13,781 nt of DNA from the NCBI GenBank assembly GCA_037387425.1, contig JARRLC010000070.1:1-13781 (forward strand), in the 5' to 3' direction. A model generated the notes under the pieces. That model searched no databases. It saw only the letters and a program-made list of their open reading frames with translations, and was not told the DNA's origin. Made by a program: the position numbers and the translations under genes. Origin of the DNA: JARRLC01 sp037387425. GTDB taxonomy: Bacteria > Pseudomonadota > Alphaproteobacteria > Rhizobiales > Rhodomicrobiaceae. Positions 1 through 9,900 of the stretch are shown in pieces; position 1 is the stretch's first letter; every line of letters begins with the position of its first letter.

Positions 1-3000
1 CCCAACACCGCGATCGCCCCCGCCGGCAGCTCCAGCCGCGCCAGAACCTGCCCCGCACCCAGATGCAGCGCCGAAATCACACGATGCGCGCCGCTATAAT
101 CGAGCCCGTAGCGGTGGTACAAACCGTAGCACTCATCCGCACCCATTCGATCCGCACACGCAGCCTGAAGAGCGCCCAGATCAAGCCGCGGCAGCTCACT
201 GACACCACCCGGCCAGGCGCTTCCCTGGCTGTGCACAACCTCTTCGCCGTCCGCCTCGGTCTCGCTGTAAATCTGATAGGCAATGCTGCCGTCGTCTTGC
301 GGCTCCAGAGCAACATGCACCTCAACAGGCTGATCTTGAACCTTGACCGGGCGTATCCACGCCACATGGCTGAGCTTCATTCCCGGACTGCCTTCGCCGC
401 CGCTGGCGTGTGCAATAGCCTCCCGAACCATCTCCAGATAGGCGGCGCCGGGGAGCGTCTTCTCGCCAGCAACCACATGACCGGTAAGGAAGAATTCATC
501 GCCGCTGAGAATTGTGCTGTAGCGCCACCCTGAGAAATCGGAGGTATTGCGCTGGACAAGCGGATGCAGCGCCAGAGCGCCCGTTCCCACGCCCGACACC
601 GCTGCCGCTCCACCCACCGCATCCGGCACCCAATACCGCTCCCGCGCGAAAGGATAAGTCGGCAAAGCCAGCCGCTGATGACGTTTGCACGCAAAAAGCT
701 GGCCGTAATCCAGCGCATAGCCCTGGACATACAAATCCGCAATCCCGTGCAGTTCCTCCAGATATTGCCGAGCCGTCACCGCCTCGTGGACCTGCGCAAT
801 GCACTGATCGCCGTAGCGCTTCAGCGAGATCTTTTCCCGATGGGCCTTCTCGTTCAGCTTGGCCGCGTACACCTGCGGCGCATCGCCGTTTTTAAGCCAC
901 TTCGCCGCAAGGCTCACGAATTCGCTGGTGCTACTTGCGACGCAGGCCCAGCGATGGTTGAAATGGCGGCGCCCCATCAGCAGCGTGAAGCTCAGATTGG
1001 CGCAGTTGACATCCGGGTTGCGTTCGCAGTACTCGCGCAAATTGCGTATCTGCGCCTGCAATTCCTCTTCCATACGCGCCGACAGGACAAACAGGTAGCC
1101 CGGCTTTTCCGCTGGCGGAACCTCTTGAACCGGCGCTTCTTCGATCACCAGATGCGCGTTGGTTCCACTAAAACCGAACGCGCTCAACGCCGCCCGCCTC
1201 GTCTCACCGGGTTCTACGGTCCAATCACGAAGCGCTGTGTTTACGTAGAACGGGCTGCCTGCGAATGCGATATTGGAGTTGCCAGTCTCAAAGTTTACAG
1301 AAGCCGGAATTTTCCGGTGTTGTAGCGATAGCAGAATCTTAATGATTCCGGTTACGCCCGCAGCCGCAGTCGTATGGCCGAGATTGGATTTGATCGAACC
1401 AATCGCGCAATAGTCCTGCTTGCCAGTATAGGCGCGAAACGCCTTGGTCAGCGCTTCATATTCGATGGGATCGCCAAGCTTGGTGCCCGTTCCATGGGCC
1501 TCCACCATTTGTATGCCAGCCGGATCGATAGCGAACGTATCGTATACGTAGCGCTCAAGCCGCTCCTGAGACAGCGCGCTTGGAGCGGTAATGCCATTGG
1601 TGCTGCCGTCCTGATTGATAGCGCTGCCACGGATGACGCCGTAAATGTGATCGCCACTGGCTAGCGCATCGCTCAAACGCTTGAGCACAACCACCCCGAC
1701 TCCCTCTCCGGGCACGAAACCATCGGCGCGGTCGTCGAACGTATAGCATCGCCCTGAGGGCGACAGCATCGCCGCCCCATTGGCGATCTTGTAGACATTC
1801 GGCGTGCACATAAGGAAAACGCCACCAGCCAGCGCCAGTTCGGTCTCCCCGTTCCACAGCCCCTGGCAGGCCAAATGCGTTGCAACAAGCGAGCTGGAAC
1901 AAGCCGTATCCACGGCAATGGCCGGGCCTTGCAGATTAAGATGATACGAAATCCGCGCGGGAACGATGGAGGCAGCGCTTCCCCACATGGAATGCGCAGG
2001 CGGCGTTGCCGGATATAAATCGGTGTATTCGACATCACCACAACCGACATACACACCGCAAGGGCGCCCATCCATCGCGACGCCAGCGTAGCCAGCATCT
2101 TCCAGCGCGGTCCAAGCCTCTTCCAGGAACAGACGCTGCTGAGGGTCCATATAGGCCGCTTCAATCCCGGAAATATTGAAAAACATGGGCGCAAATTCAT
2201 CGATCCCGTCGATGAAGCTGCCGCTCTGGCAAAAAGACGTTCCGTTTAAATGCTGCGAAAGATCCCAGCGGGTTACATCGCTGACAAGACACGTGCCGCT
2301 CTCCAGATGGCTCCAAAGCTCATTCAAATTCCGCGATTGGGCGTAGCGGCCGCTCATGCCGATTATGGCGATTGGCTCGTGCTGTCCCTCAGGCAGGGGC
2401 GCCGGATCAGGAAACGCAGTGGCCTTTCGCACGACGTTTGGCGCGTTATCTGCAAGCGCGCTGGCTGCGTATTGTGCTTTTGGAGTGTACCGCTCTTCGC
2501 GGCTTATTGCGGCTGGTCGCAGAGACGCGATATGGCCCGAAAGCTGGTGAACAGTCGCGTAGTCGAAAATGCAGGTCGTGCTAAGCTCTATCGAAAGTTT
2601 TTCATTCAACAGGCGGATGAATTTGACGCCCAGAATGGAATCTAGGCCAAAGCCGGAGAATGGCTGTCCGTCATCGATATCTTCTTCGCTGACGCGCAGT
2701 ATTTGGGAAAGACAGTCCAATACCGCTGGTTTGATCTGTTCCACACCCTCTTGTGGATCAGCTCTGCGGGAACAGGTTTGCGGTTCGGCAAGAGTTGGAG
2801 CAATTGGCGTTGCAGGCGCGACGACGGGTTCTTGCACACGGATTGTCGGCTTAACTGGCGCGACGCCCTGCCGGATAATCCCATCGCTCTCGCCAATGAT
2901 GATCTGCTGTCCGAGATCTTGCGCATCGCTCGCCGCAAATCGCACCGCCCGGAACCCCTCGTGTTCGAGCACAAAGCTCCAGGTTTCCGGGGTGAGTACC

Positions 3001-3953
3001 GGACATCCCGGAATCCGAAGCGCTGGGTCTTCATATGCCCACCAGCCTTCCAGGAGACCGAATGTCAGGTGGTTGAAGAGGCGGTTATCGCTAAGTTCAT
3101 TGAGAAGCAGCAGACCGCCGGGACGTAATACCGCCTTGGCGTTGCGTACGCTGCGGCGAATATCCGGAGTTGCATGCAAGACGTTGGTGGCGATCACCAG
3201 ATCGTAGCTGGAAACGGCAATTCCCTGTGCCGCAACTGGCATGGTTACGTCGAAAAGACGGCAGGTAAGATACGGAACGTCCGGGCCGTATTCTCGCTCC
3301 GCATGGAACAGAAACGCCCTGGACAAATCCGTATAACAATATTCCTCAATTCCATGTTGAAGGGGCCGTAGCTTTTCGAACACCGAGACGCTGGTTCCGC
3401 CGGTTCCAGCACCGATCTCTAAAATCTTAACGCGGGCGGTGGGGGCTGCATCAAGGCGCGCCTTTACGGCGGCTGCGACGTGATGCGCTAAAATCCCGTT
3501 AAAATGGTTGGAAACCGGATTTCCCCGATAGATGCCTTCAACCAGTTCCATGGAGGAATCCGGGAACATGATATCCGTTGCCAGCACCTTTCCGGTGAGG
3601 ATTTCCGGCAGCGCTTTGATCGTGGCGCTAACCAACACCGCGTGATGCTTCAACGCTTCTTGCTGTAGCCAGTTCTGTTTCTGCTCCTCCCACTCGCGCA
3701 AGAGCGCCTGGATATCGGCTTTCCCCTCCAAAACGGTGCATTGCTGGCCGTCAAGCCTGATATAGCCGTGTGCGCTCAGCACTCTCAGGCTTTCATCAAG
3801 CCAGCGCTCATAAACTTTGCGAAAGCCCTCAGGCCGCCGCCATTCTCCCTCGCCTTCACTGGGAAGCACTTTTAAAGACTGCAATTTACCATAAAGCAGA
3901 CTCAGCAATATGGTGTTCATCTGTTCACGGCCTGATGTGATGCCGGGTTTCAC
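1..3953 (-). CDS. Trans-AT polyketide synthase, cMT-ACP-KS-DH (3' end off window)
   Basis: Cytosolic modular PKS subunit that completes one extension module (C-methylation, carrier) and starts the next (condensation, dehydration). The open frame has no stop up to the left edge, giving 1317 codons. Domains by residue: C-methyltransferase about 12-352, with SAM motif I ILEIGAGTGG at 177-186 and NVLHAT further on; acyl carrier protein about 400-475, with phosphopantetheine Ser439 in GFGLDSI; ketosynthase about 522-940, with Cys685 in DTACSSS, His820 in HGTGT and His860 in NLGHT; a post-KS linker ending in YPFARERYW near 1100; dehydratase from about 1128, with His1159 in HVVAGEKTLPG. The Asp half of the DH active site would lie beyond the edge. 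There is no AT after the KS. I chose GTG at 3953 over ATG at 3920 because GGAGGA lies 8 nt upstream of it, whereas the ATG has no good ribosome site. The frame is closely coupled to the upstream KS-KR-ACP-KS-KR gene, whose last KR lacks its own methyltransferase and ACP. These domains supply them. Domain calls are secure. The product and organism are not known. Confidence 0.93.
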   Translation of the reverse strand, partial: MKPGITSGREQMNTILLSLLYGKLQSLKVLPSEGEGEWRRPEGFRKVYERWLDESLRVLSAHGYIRLDGQQCTVLEGKADIQALLREWEEQKQNWLQQEALKHHAVLVSATIKALPEILTGKVLATDIMFPDSSMELVEGIYRGNPVSNHFNGILAHHVAAAVKARLDAAPTARVKILEIGAGTGGTSVSVFEKLRPLQHGIEEYCYTDLSRAFLFHAEREYGPDVPYLTCRLFDVTMPVAAQGIAVSSYDLVIATNVLHATPDIRRSVRNAKAVLRPGGLLLLNELSDNRLFNHLTFGLLEGWWAYEDPALRIPGCPVLTPETWSFVLEHEGFRAVRFAASDAQDLGQQIIIGESDGIIRQGVAPVKPTIRVQEPVVAPATPIAPTLAEPQTCSRRADPQEGVEQIKPAVLDCLSQILRVSEEDIDDGQPFSGFGLDSILGVKFIRLLNEKLSIELSTTCIFDYATVHQLSGHIASLRPAAISREERYTPKAQYAASALADNAPNVVRKATAFPDPAPLPEGQHEPIAIIGMSGRYAQSRNLNELWSHLESGTCLVSDVTRWDLSQHLNGTSFCQSGSFIDGIDEFAPMFFNISGIEAAYMDPQQRLFLEEAWTALEDAGYAGVAMDGRPCGVYVGCGDVEYTDLYPATPPAHSMWGSAASIVPARISYHLNLQGPAIAVDTACSSSLVATHLACQGLWNGETELALAGGVFLMCTPNVYKIANGAAMLSPSGRCYTFDDRADGFVPGEGVGVVVLKRLSDALASGDHIYGVIRGSAINQDGSTNGITAPSALSQERLERYVYDTFAIDPAGIQMVEAHGTGTKLGDPIEYEALTKAFRAYTGKQDYCAIGSIKSNLGHTTAAAGVTGIIKILLSLQHRKIPASVNFETGNSNIAFAGSPFYVNTALRDWTVEPGETRRAALSAFGFSGTNAHLVIEEAPVQEVPPAEKPGYLFVLSARMEEELQAQIRNLREYCERNPDVNCANLSFTLLMGRRHFNHRWACVASSTSEFVSLAAKWLKNGDAPQVYAAKLNEKAHREKISLKRYGDQCIAQVHEAVTARQYLEELHGIADLYVQGYALDYGQLFACKRHQRLALPTYPFARERYWVPDAVGGAAAVSGVGTGALALHPLVQRNTSDFSGWRYSTILSGDEFFLTGHVVAGEKTLPGAAYLEMVREAIAHASGGEGSPGMKLSHVAWIRPVKVQDQPVEVHVALEPQDDGSIAYQIYSETEADGEEVVHSQGSAWPGGVSELPRLDLGALQAACADRMGADECYGLYHRYGLDYSGAHRVISALHLGAGQVLARLELPAGAIAVL

Positions 3954-3967
3954 TGTTACAGTCCTCC
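3951..3967 (-). promoter_or_regulatory. Ribosome binding site and coupled GTG start of the cMT-ACP-KS-DH gene
   Basis: On the minus strand GGAGGA occupies 3967-3962, inside the last codons of the upstream PKS gene. The upstream stop TAA is at 3958-3956. The GTG start is at 3953-3951, two nt after the stop and 8 nt after GGAGGA. A ribosome ending the first gene would sit on this start, so the two subunits are probably made in a fixed ratio. The in-frame ATG 33 nt downstream (3920) is the alternative start. Confidence 0.75.
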
Positions 3968-6900
3968 AAGCAATCCATAATGTGGGGGAGTATCCGGGCC
4001 GTCCGAAGCCTTCGGGGCGGGATACAAGTTAATGGTTTCGAAGGGATTCATCCCTTCCACTTCGAAGGATTTCGTTAGCTGCATCACGCCAAGCTGCGGC
4101 AATGACGAGCCCAGGAGAACATCAAGCGCCCTCATTCCGTCCCCCGGCTCTATAAGGCCAACGCCGAGTTCGTTGAGCTGTCGTACTTCGGGCATCATGG
4201 CGTTCTTCTCCGCCGCCCAGTAGCCCCAGTTCACCACCTTCACAGGACAGGACATGTCTTGCGCCAGTTGATGCGCAAAAGCGTCGTTGAAGGTGCAACC
4301 AGCCGCGTAATGCGCCTGTTTCGGGTTCTTGATGAGGGAAATCATCGACGAAAAAAACAGCAGGAAATCCAGCGGATCGCTGCCAAAGACCTGGGCCAGA
4401 CGGACGCTAACATTCACCTTCGCATAAAGCGCCGCCTTGAATTGGCTCTCCGTCATGTCCGCCAAATCGTGATTGCCGAAAACCATGGCTGCATGGATAA
4501 CGCCATGGATAGCGCCATACTGGTCGAGCACGGAGGATCTGAGCGCCTGGAGTTCGTCCAGCTTGCCTGCGTCGGCCTGGAAATAGAGTGGCGCGGTTCC
4601 ACTCTGGGCTAGGCGCTCAAGCTTGGCCTCGATCTGCGCGTCCTTTTCCCGTCGGCCCACCCAGATAATTTTCGCGCCATGGCGCGCGATCATATGCTTG
4701 CTCCACGCCGCACCGATATCGCCAGCGCCACCGAGAACGATGTACACACCGCCATGACGGTATGGCGCCTGATATTCGCCCACCGGATGGACCGACACCA
4801 AATGCCGGCGGTACCATTCGCCATACCGATAAACTTGCGCATGACCGCGACGGTCGGGCGGAAGCGCCAGCAGGTCGCTCATAGGTACGGCATCGACAGA
4901 CGGAACATCAGCCAGACGGATTTTCCAATTCGGGTGTTCCTTAGCGAGGGAGCCGATCAGCCCGTGCAATCCGCTATGCGCGGCATTGATCGCATCACTG
5001 GCGCTAAGCGCTTGCGAACGCTCGGTAATGACATACCAGTTCAACTCGCGCTCGCCGTATCCCAGTGCGAGCAACGCCTTGATGAGGTGGAAACACGCCA
5101 GAACGCCATTCTCTTGGTCCTGGATCACTTGATTGCCGTCCGCCTGCGCAGACTGAGGCTGGTACGGCGCATGCCAGATGACATGATCGATCCAGCCGTG
5201 CGCGCTAAACTTACGGAGAATGGTTTCCGTTGCAGCGAGTTCGTCGGATTGCAACCGCAGAACATCGCGGCCATCAACGCCATCGAGCGCCGGTATGCCC
5301 TGGCCGACCACAACAAAACGTCCGTCTGGAACCGTTGAATTTCCTCTGTGCTTATCTCTCACCGGCTCCCAGATAGGACTTAGCAGCAGCGTTTCCGCAC
5401 CGCTATGGCCGTTCATGGCGCAGCGCGGCGGTGAGGATGGCTCTGGGCTTTCCGTTACGCGCTCCTCAGCAGCATTGCCCTTCCCATCGCGAGATGCTGC
5501 TGAGCGTATCCAGTGGCGTCCCTTGGAAAACGGATATTCCGGCAACGATACAACTTTGGAAGGCGTAGGTTCCACAAGCGCCGCAAGCTTAAAGACATAG
5601 CCCTGGCAATAGAGACTGGCCAGCGCGCACAAACCTTCCCGGAACTTCGTCGTTTGCACGTTTGCAGCCAGATATTGCGCAGCAAGAGTGTCGGCCTCCT
5701 GTTGCAAAGCAGGATCTGGCCTAAAATCCGCAGGCGCCTTACCGGAAAAGTAATTCGGCGGCGCAAGCCTATCCGCTTCGCGGAGAATGCCCACCGCTTC
5801 CTCTGCGCTGTCAGCAATGAAAGCTATGCGGTGGTTAAAGTGATGACGCCGCTCCAGCAGAGTGTAGCTGATACTGGCGAGAGTTGCGCTATCGTCCACG
5901 CTCACTTCGAAAAACGCAATCATATCCGCGATTTTCTGCCTCAGCGCTTTTTCTGTCTTTGCGGACAGCACGAACAGATGGCAGGGAAGGCTCGCTTGAG
6001 CTTGCGTCGGCTCTGGATCGCTCCCGGCATACTCTTGCACCACCACATGTGCATTGGTGCCGCTCATGCCGAACGAGCTGACCGCCCCCATCCTCGCCCG
6101 GCTGTGACCGCGCGGCCAATGCCGGTTTGCTACGTTCACGAAAAACGGGCTGGCCTGGAACTGGATGAACGGATTGGGCGTCTCCCAGTGCAGGCTCGCC
6201 GGGATGGTCTCATGACGCATGGCCTCGATCAGGCTAATGACGCTGACCAACCCAGATGCCGCAAGCGTATGGCCCAGATTGTTTTTCGGCGACGTTAGCG
6301 CGCAGTATCCGGACCGCTGGGTGAACGACCGGAAAGCCTCGATAATCGCATTGACCTCAACCGGATCGCCAAGCTTGGTTCCTGTTCCGTGCGCCACCAC
6401 ATAATCGATCTGCTCCGGATCAATCGCAGCCTTACGGTACACGGACTCGATCAGCCGGGTTTGTGAAATACCGTTGGGCGCGGTGATACCGTTGGTTCTG
6501 CCATCCGAGTTGACGCCGCTTCCGGCTATGACTGCATGAATACGGTCATTGCTGGCCTTGGCTTGCGACAGGCGTTTCAACACCAACACCGCCACGGCCT
6601 CCCCTGGCACCATGCCATTGGCCCGTTCATCAAAGGCATAGCTGGTCGCATTTGGCGACAGCATTCCGGCTTCGTCCATCTGGCGGCAGAGATGCGGCGT
6701 CAGGAACAAATTCGCAGCGGCAACGATTGCGGTGTCGCATTCATCGTTGCGCAGACTTTGGCAAGCCTGATGAAGCGCCACAAGACCGGAAGAACAGGCC
6801 GTGTTGATCGATAGCACCGGCCCCGTCACATCTAGGTGGTAGGCAAGACGTCCGGCCAGGATACCGTTGTGGTTCGAGGTGATCGCACTTTCAGGGTCAT

Positions 6901-9900
6901 CAAGGCGCTGATAGTCGCCATCCTCAATGCCTGTGAAAATCCCCGTGCAACCTGCCGAAAGTTGAGCCGCGCCATAGCCTGCGTCCTCAAGCGCCTTCCA
7001 GGTCTCCTGCAGCAGCAAACGCTGGCGCGGGTCCATGCTGTCAGCTTCACGCGGGGATATTTCAAAAAACAGCGGATCGAACTCGCTGACGCCCGGCACG
7101 AAGCCGCAACGGTATTCGCTCTCCGTCCAACCGCCATCCCGATCAGCAGGCGCCCTGGTGATGGCATTTCGCCCTTCGGCCAGGATGTTCCACATTTCCG
7201 CGATACTACGCGCGCCGGGAAAACGTCCGCTCATGCCGATAACAACGATAGAATCGTCGGCAGATGTCTGCTTCGCTGGTTTCGTAAGTTGCGTGGATGC
7301 AGGGTGTGCCACTTCTGCGGAATATTTGGGATGTTCCTGCGCTGCCGTAGCGGCTTCCCGGTAGCAGGCTTCCACGGCTTCGCGATGCTGCTCCGTAAAG
7401 TGCTGCGCCAGCCGCCCAAGCGTCGGGAAGCTGAAAAATATCGATGGCATAACCTCTATGCTGTAACGATTGCTCAGCGCGACAGAGAACGCCGCCATAT
7501 TGATTGAGTCAAAACCAAAACCGGCAAGATTGCGGTCGAGCGCCAGCCGCTCGCGCGCCACGTGCAGAAGCTGGCTGGCCATATTCAGAAGGTCATCTTC
7601 CACGCGGGCCAGCAATGGTTGTTCGCTGAGGTTCTCCGTATGAGGTGCGACAATCGGCTCAGCAGACGAAGTTACACCACCGCCGCCGCTAAGTTTCAGC
7701 AGGCGTTGAATTCTCGCGCCTTCACCGCACATAACCAGATATTGCGGACCAGGCTGCCCCAGTAACGTCTCGAAAATCCGCTTACCTTCATCGGCTTCCA
7801 ACAAGCGCTGCCCGGTCGATTTCAGGTAGAATTCTGTGCTTTGCGTATCCCCGATCTGCATGCCGCCGCCGCTCCAAAGCGGCCAATTGATCGCCTGTGT
7901 CCTGCCGCCAAATCGTCTTTCTTGCCGCCAGCGGGCATGGGCCATTTGGAACCGGTTGCCCATTGCATAGCTGCACGCACCAAGATCGCCAATGACGGCC
8001 GAGGACGACGAAAAACAGCACAGAAAATCAATCGGCTCGCTGCGCAGCACTTCGTCCAGCACCAGCGTTCCCCGGATCTTCGGTTCCAACACGTTCAGGA
8101 ATTGTGTGAGGTCGTTATCATGCAGGTTCTGCCAGCTTTCAGCGCCAGCGGCATGAATGACGCCGTGCAGCATCCCGAAACGCGCCTTCAGCGCCTCCAG
8201 GCACGCCTGCATGTCGGCCTCATCGCAAACATCCGCCTGCCAGTAAACGACTTCACCGGCAGCCGCCAGCGCGTCGAGCTTTTTCTGCTTAGCTTCGTTC
8301 AGTGGAGAACGTCCGGTGAGGACTATCCGGGCGGCATAGTTTCGGACGAGATGTTCAGCAAACAGATATCCAAGCCCACCCATACCGCCGGTAATCAGAT
8401 AAATTCCACCTTTGCGCAACACTGGCGGCGAGGCGCTGATATCAACCGGCTCAACCCGGCAAACGTGACGTTTGCTATCCCGGTAGAGGCTGCTCTGAAT
8501 TTTTTCGGCTTGCAACTCCGCCCAGGTATTTTCCGCCCACCGCCTCAGATCGCCCAACTGCACCGGACGTTCCGCCGCCTCATAGATGACAGCCACAGCC
8601 GTGTCCGGCAGCACCATGCTGGCTGATCGCTCCAGGCCGATCAGAGCTTCCCAGTAGCAGCGCTCTTGGCCGTCATCCCCTTGAGCCGCTAATATGAGGG
8701 CTCCGGTCGCCATGCGGCTTTTGCCTATCGCCTGGATTATGCAAGCGGGGGGCGAAAAATCGCTGATATAGCGCTGATCTTCGAGCGGCCACCAGTACAG
8801 CACGGCATCCGCCTTGCCATACGCGGCCTTGAGGCGCTCAAAGAGCTTTTGGAAACTTTGCGGATCGCCGCTAACAACGTTTTCCCCCGACGTCTGCGCA
8901 TATTCCGAAGCTGCATCTGCCACGAAAACCAGCCGAATTTGCCGGTCCGTCGCCTGGACGAATTCGTTAAGAGCTTGCCGGGTTTCCTTACGCGATGCAA
9001 AACAGATGAGCGTTTCAATAGGCCGATTTGCCGCAAGCCCTGAGGGCTGCTCAGTCCAGCGTTCTTCAAAATACATCACGTCCGCTGACGTGGAGAGGAC
9101 CCGCGACGTCTCACATTGATGCGCCTCAACCAGACGACCGTTCGCTTTTTGCTCGCCATTTCCCGGCAACCAATAGCTTTCCCGCGCGAATGGATAGCTC
9201 GGCAAACTAATCCGCTTCGGTTTGCGTTCGCCCCACAACGCATTCCAATCGACCTGCCCGCCCTTCACCCAGAGTTGGAGCACTTCACTGTCATGACCAT
9301 CCGCAATCAGCTCAGCGGCTTGCACCTGCGGCGCGACACTCGCGGTATCCTGATCTTCCGGAGACACTACCCCCCGGTAGATGTCTCCTGCTTCTGCTGC
9401 GCCCGACACAAAGGCTCCCAGCTTGCGCTCAAGCTCATCAAGCGAGCGCGCCACAATCCCTAAGCGCTCCTCCATCGCGCTGCGCCCAACCTGGAGCGTA
9501 TAGGCGATATCCGGTAGGCGCGCCGGCTGGGAATGGGACCGCCGAAGCCAATCGAGAAGACGCTGTGCGCTGGCATGCAAGCGGTCGTCATTTTTCGCAG
9601 ACAGCACAATCAAGGTCGCCGGCCCCTCAGGGACATCATCAGACGTAGCCGCCTCTCCGCCGCCGATCCACTCCTCGACGACCGCATGCGCATTCACGCC
9701 GCCAAATCCGAACGAACTGACGCCCGCACGGCGTGGCTGCATCTGTCCGTCCGCATCCTGCCGGGTTAGCCAGTCCTGAGTTTTATCAACGATGAAGAAC
9801 GGGCTATCGGTCAGATCAATACGATGGTTCAAGCGCTGAAAATGCGCCAGCCCTGGCAACGTCCGGTGTTTCATCGCCAGCAGCACTTTAATGATGCCTG

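Noticed and set aside
564..1325. 253-codon plus-strand open frame, and similar ones at 5513-6298 and 7841-8626
   Set aside because: All lie opposite well supported KS, DH or KR coding sequence and show no recognisable protein features.
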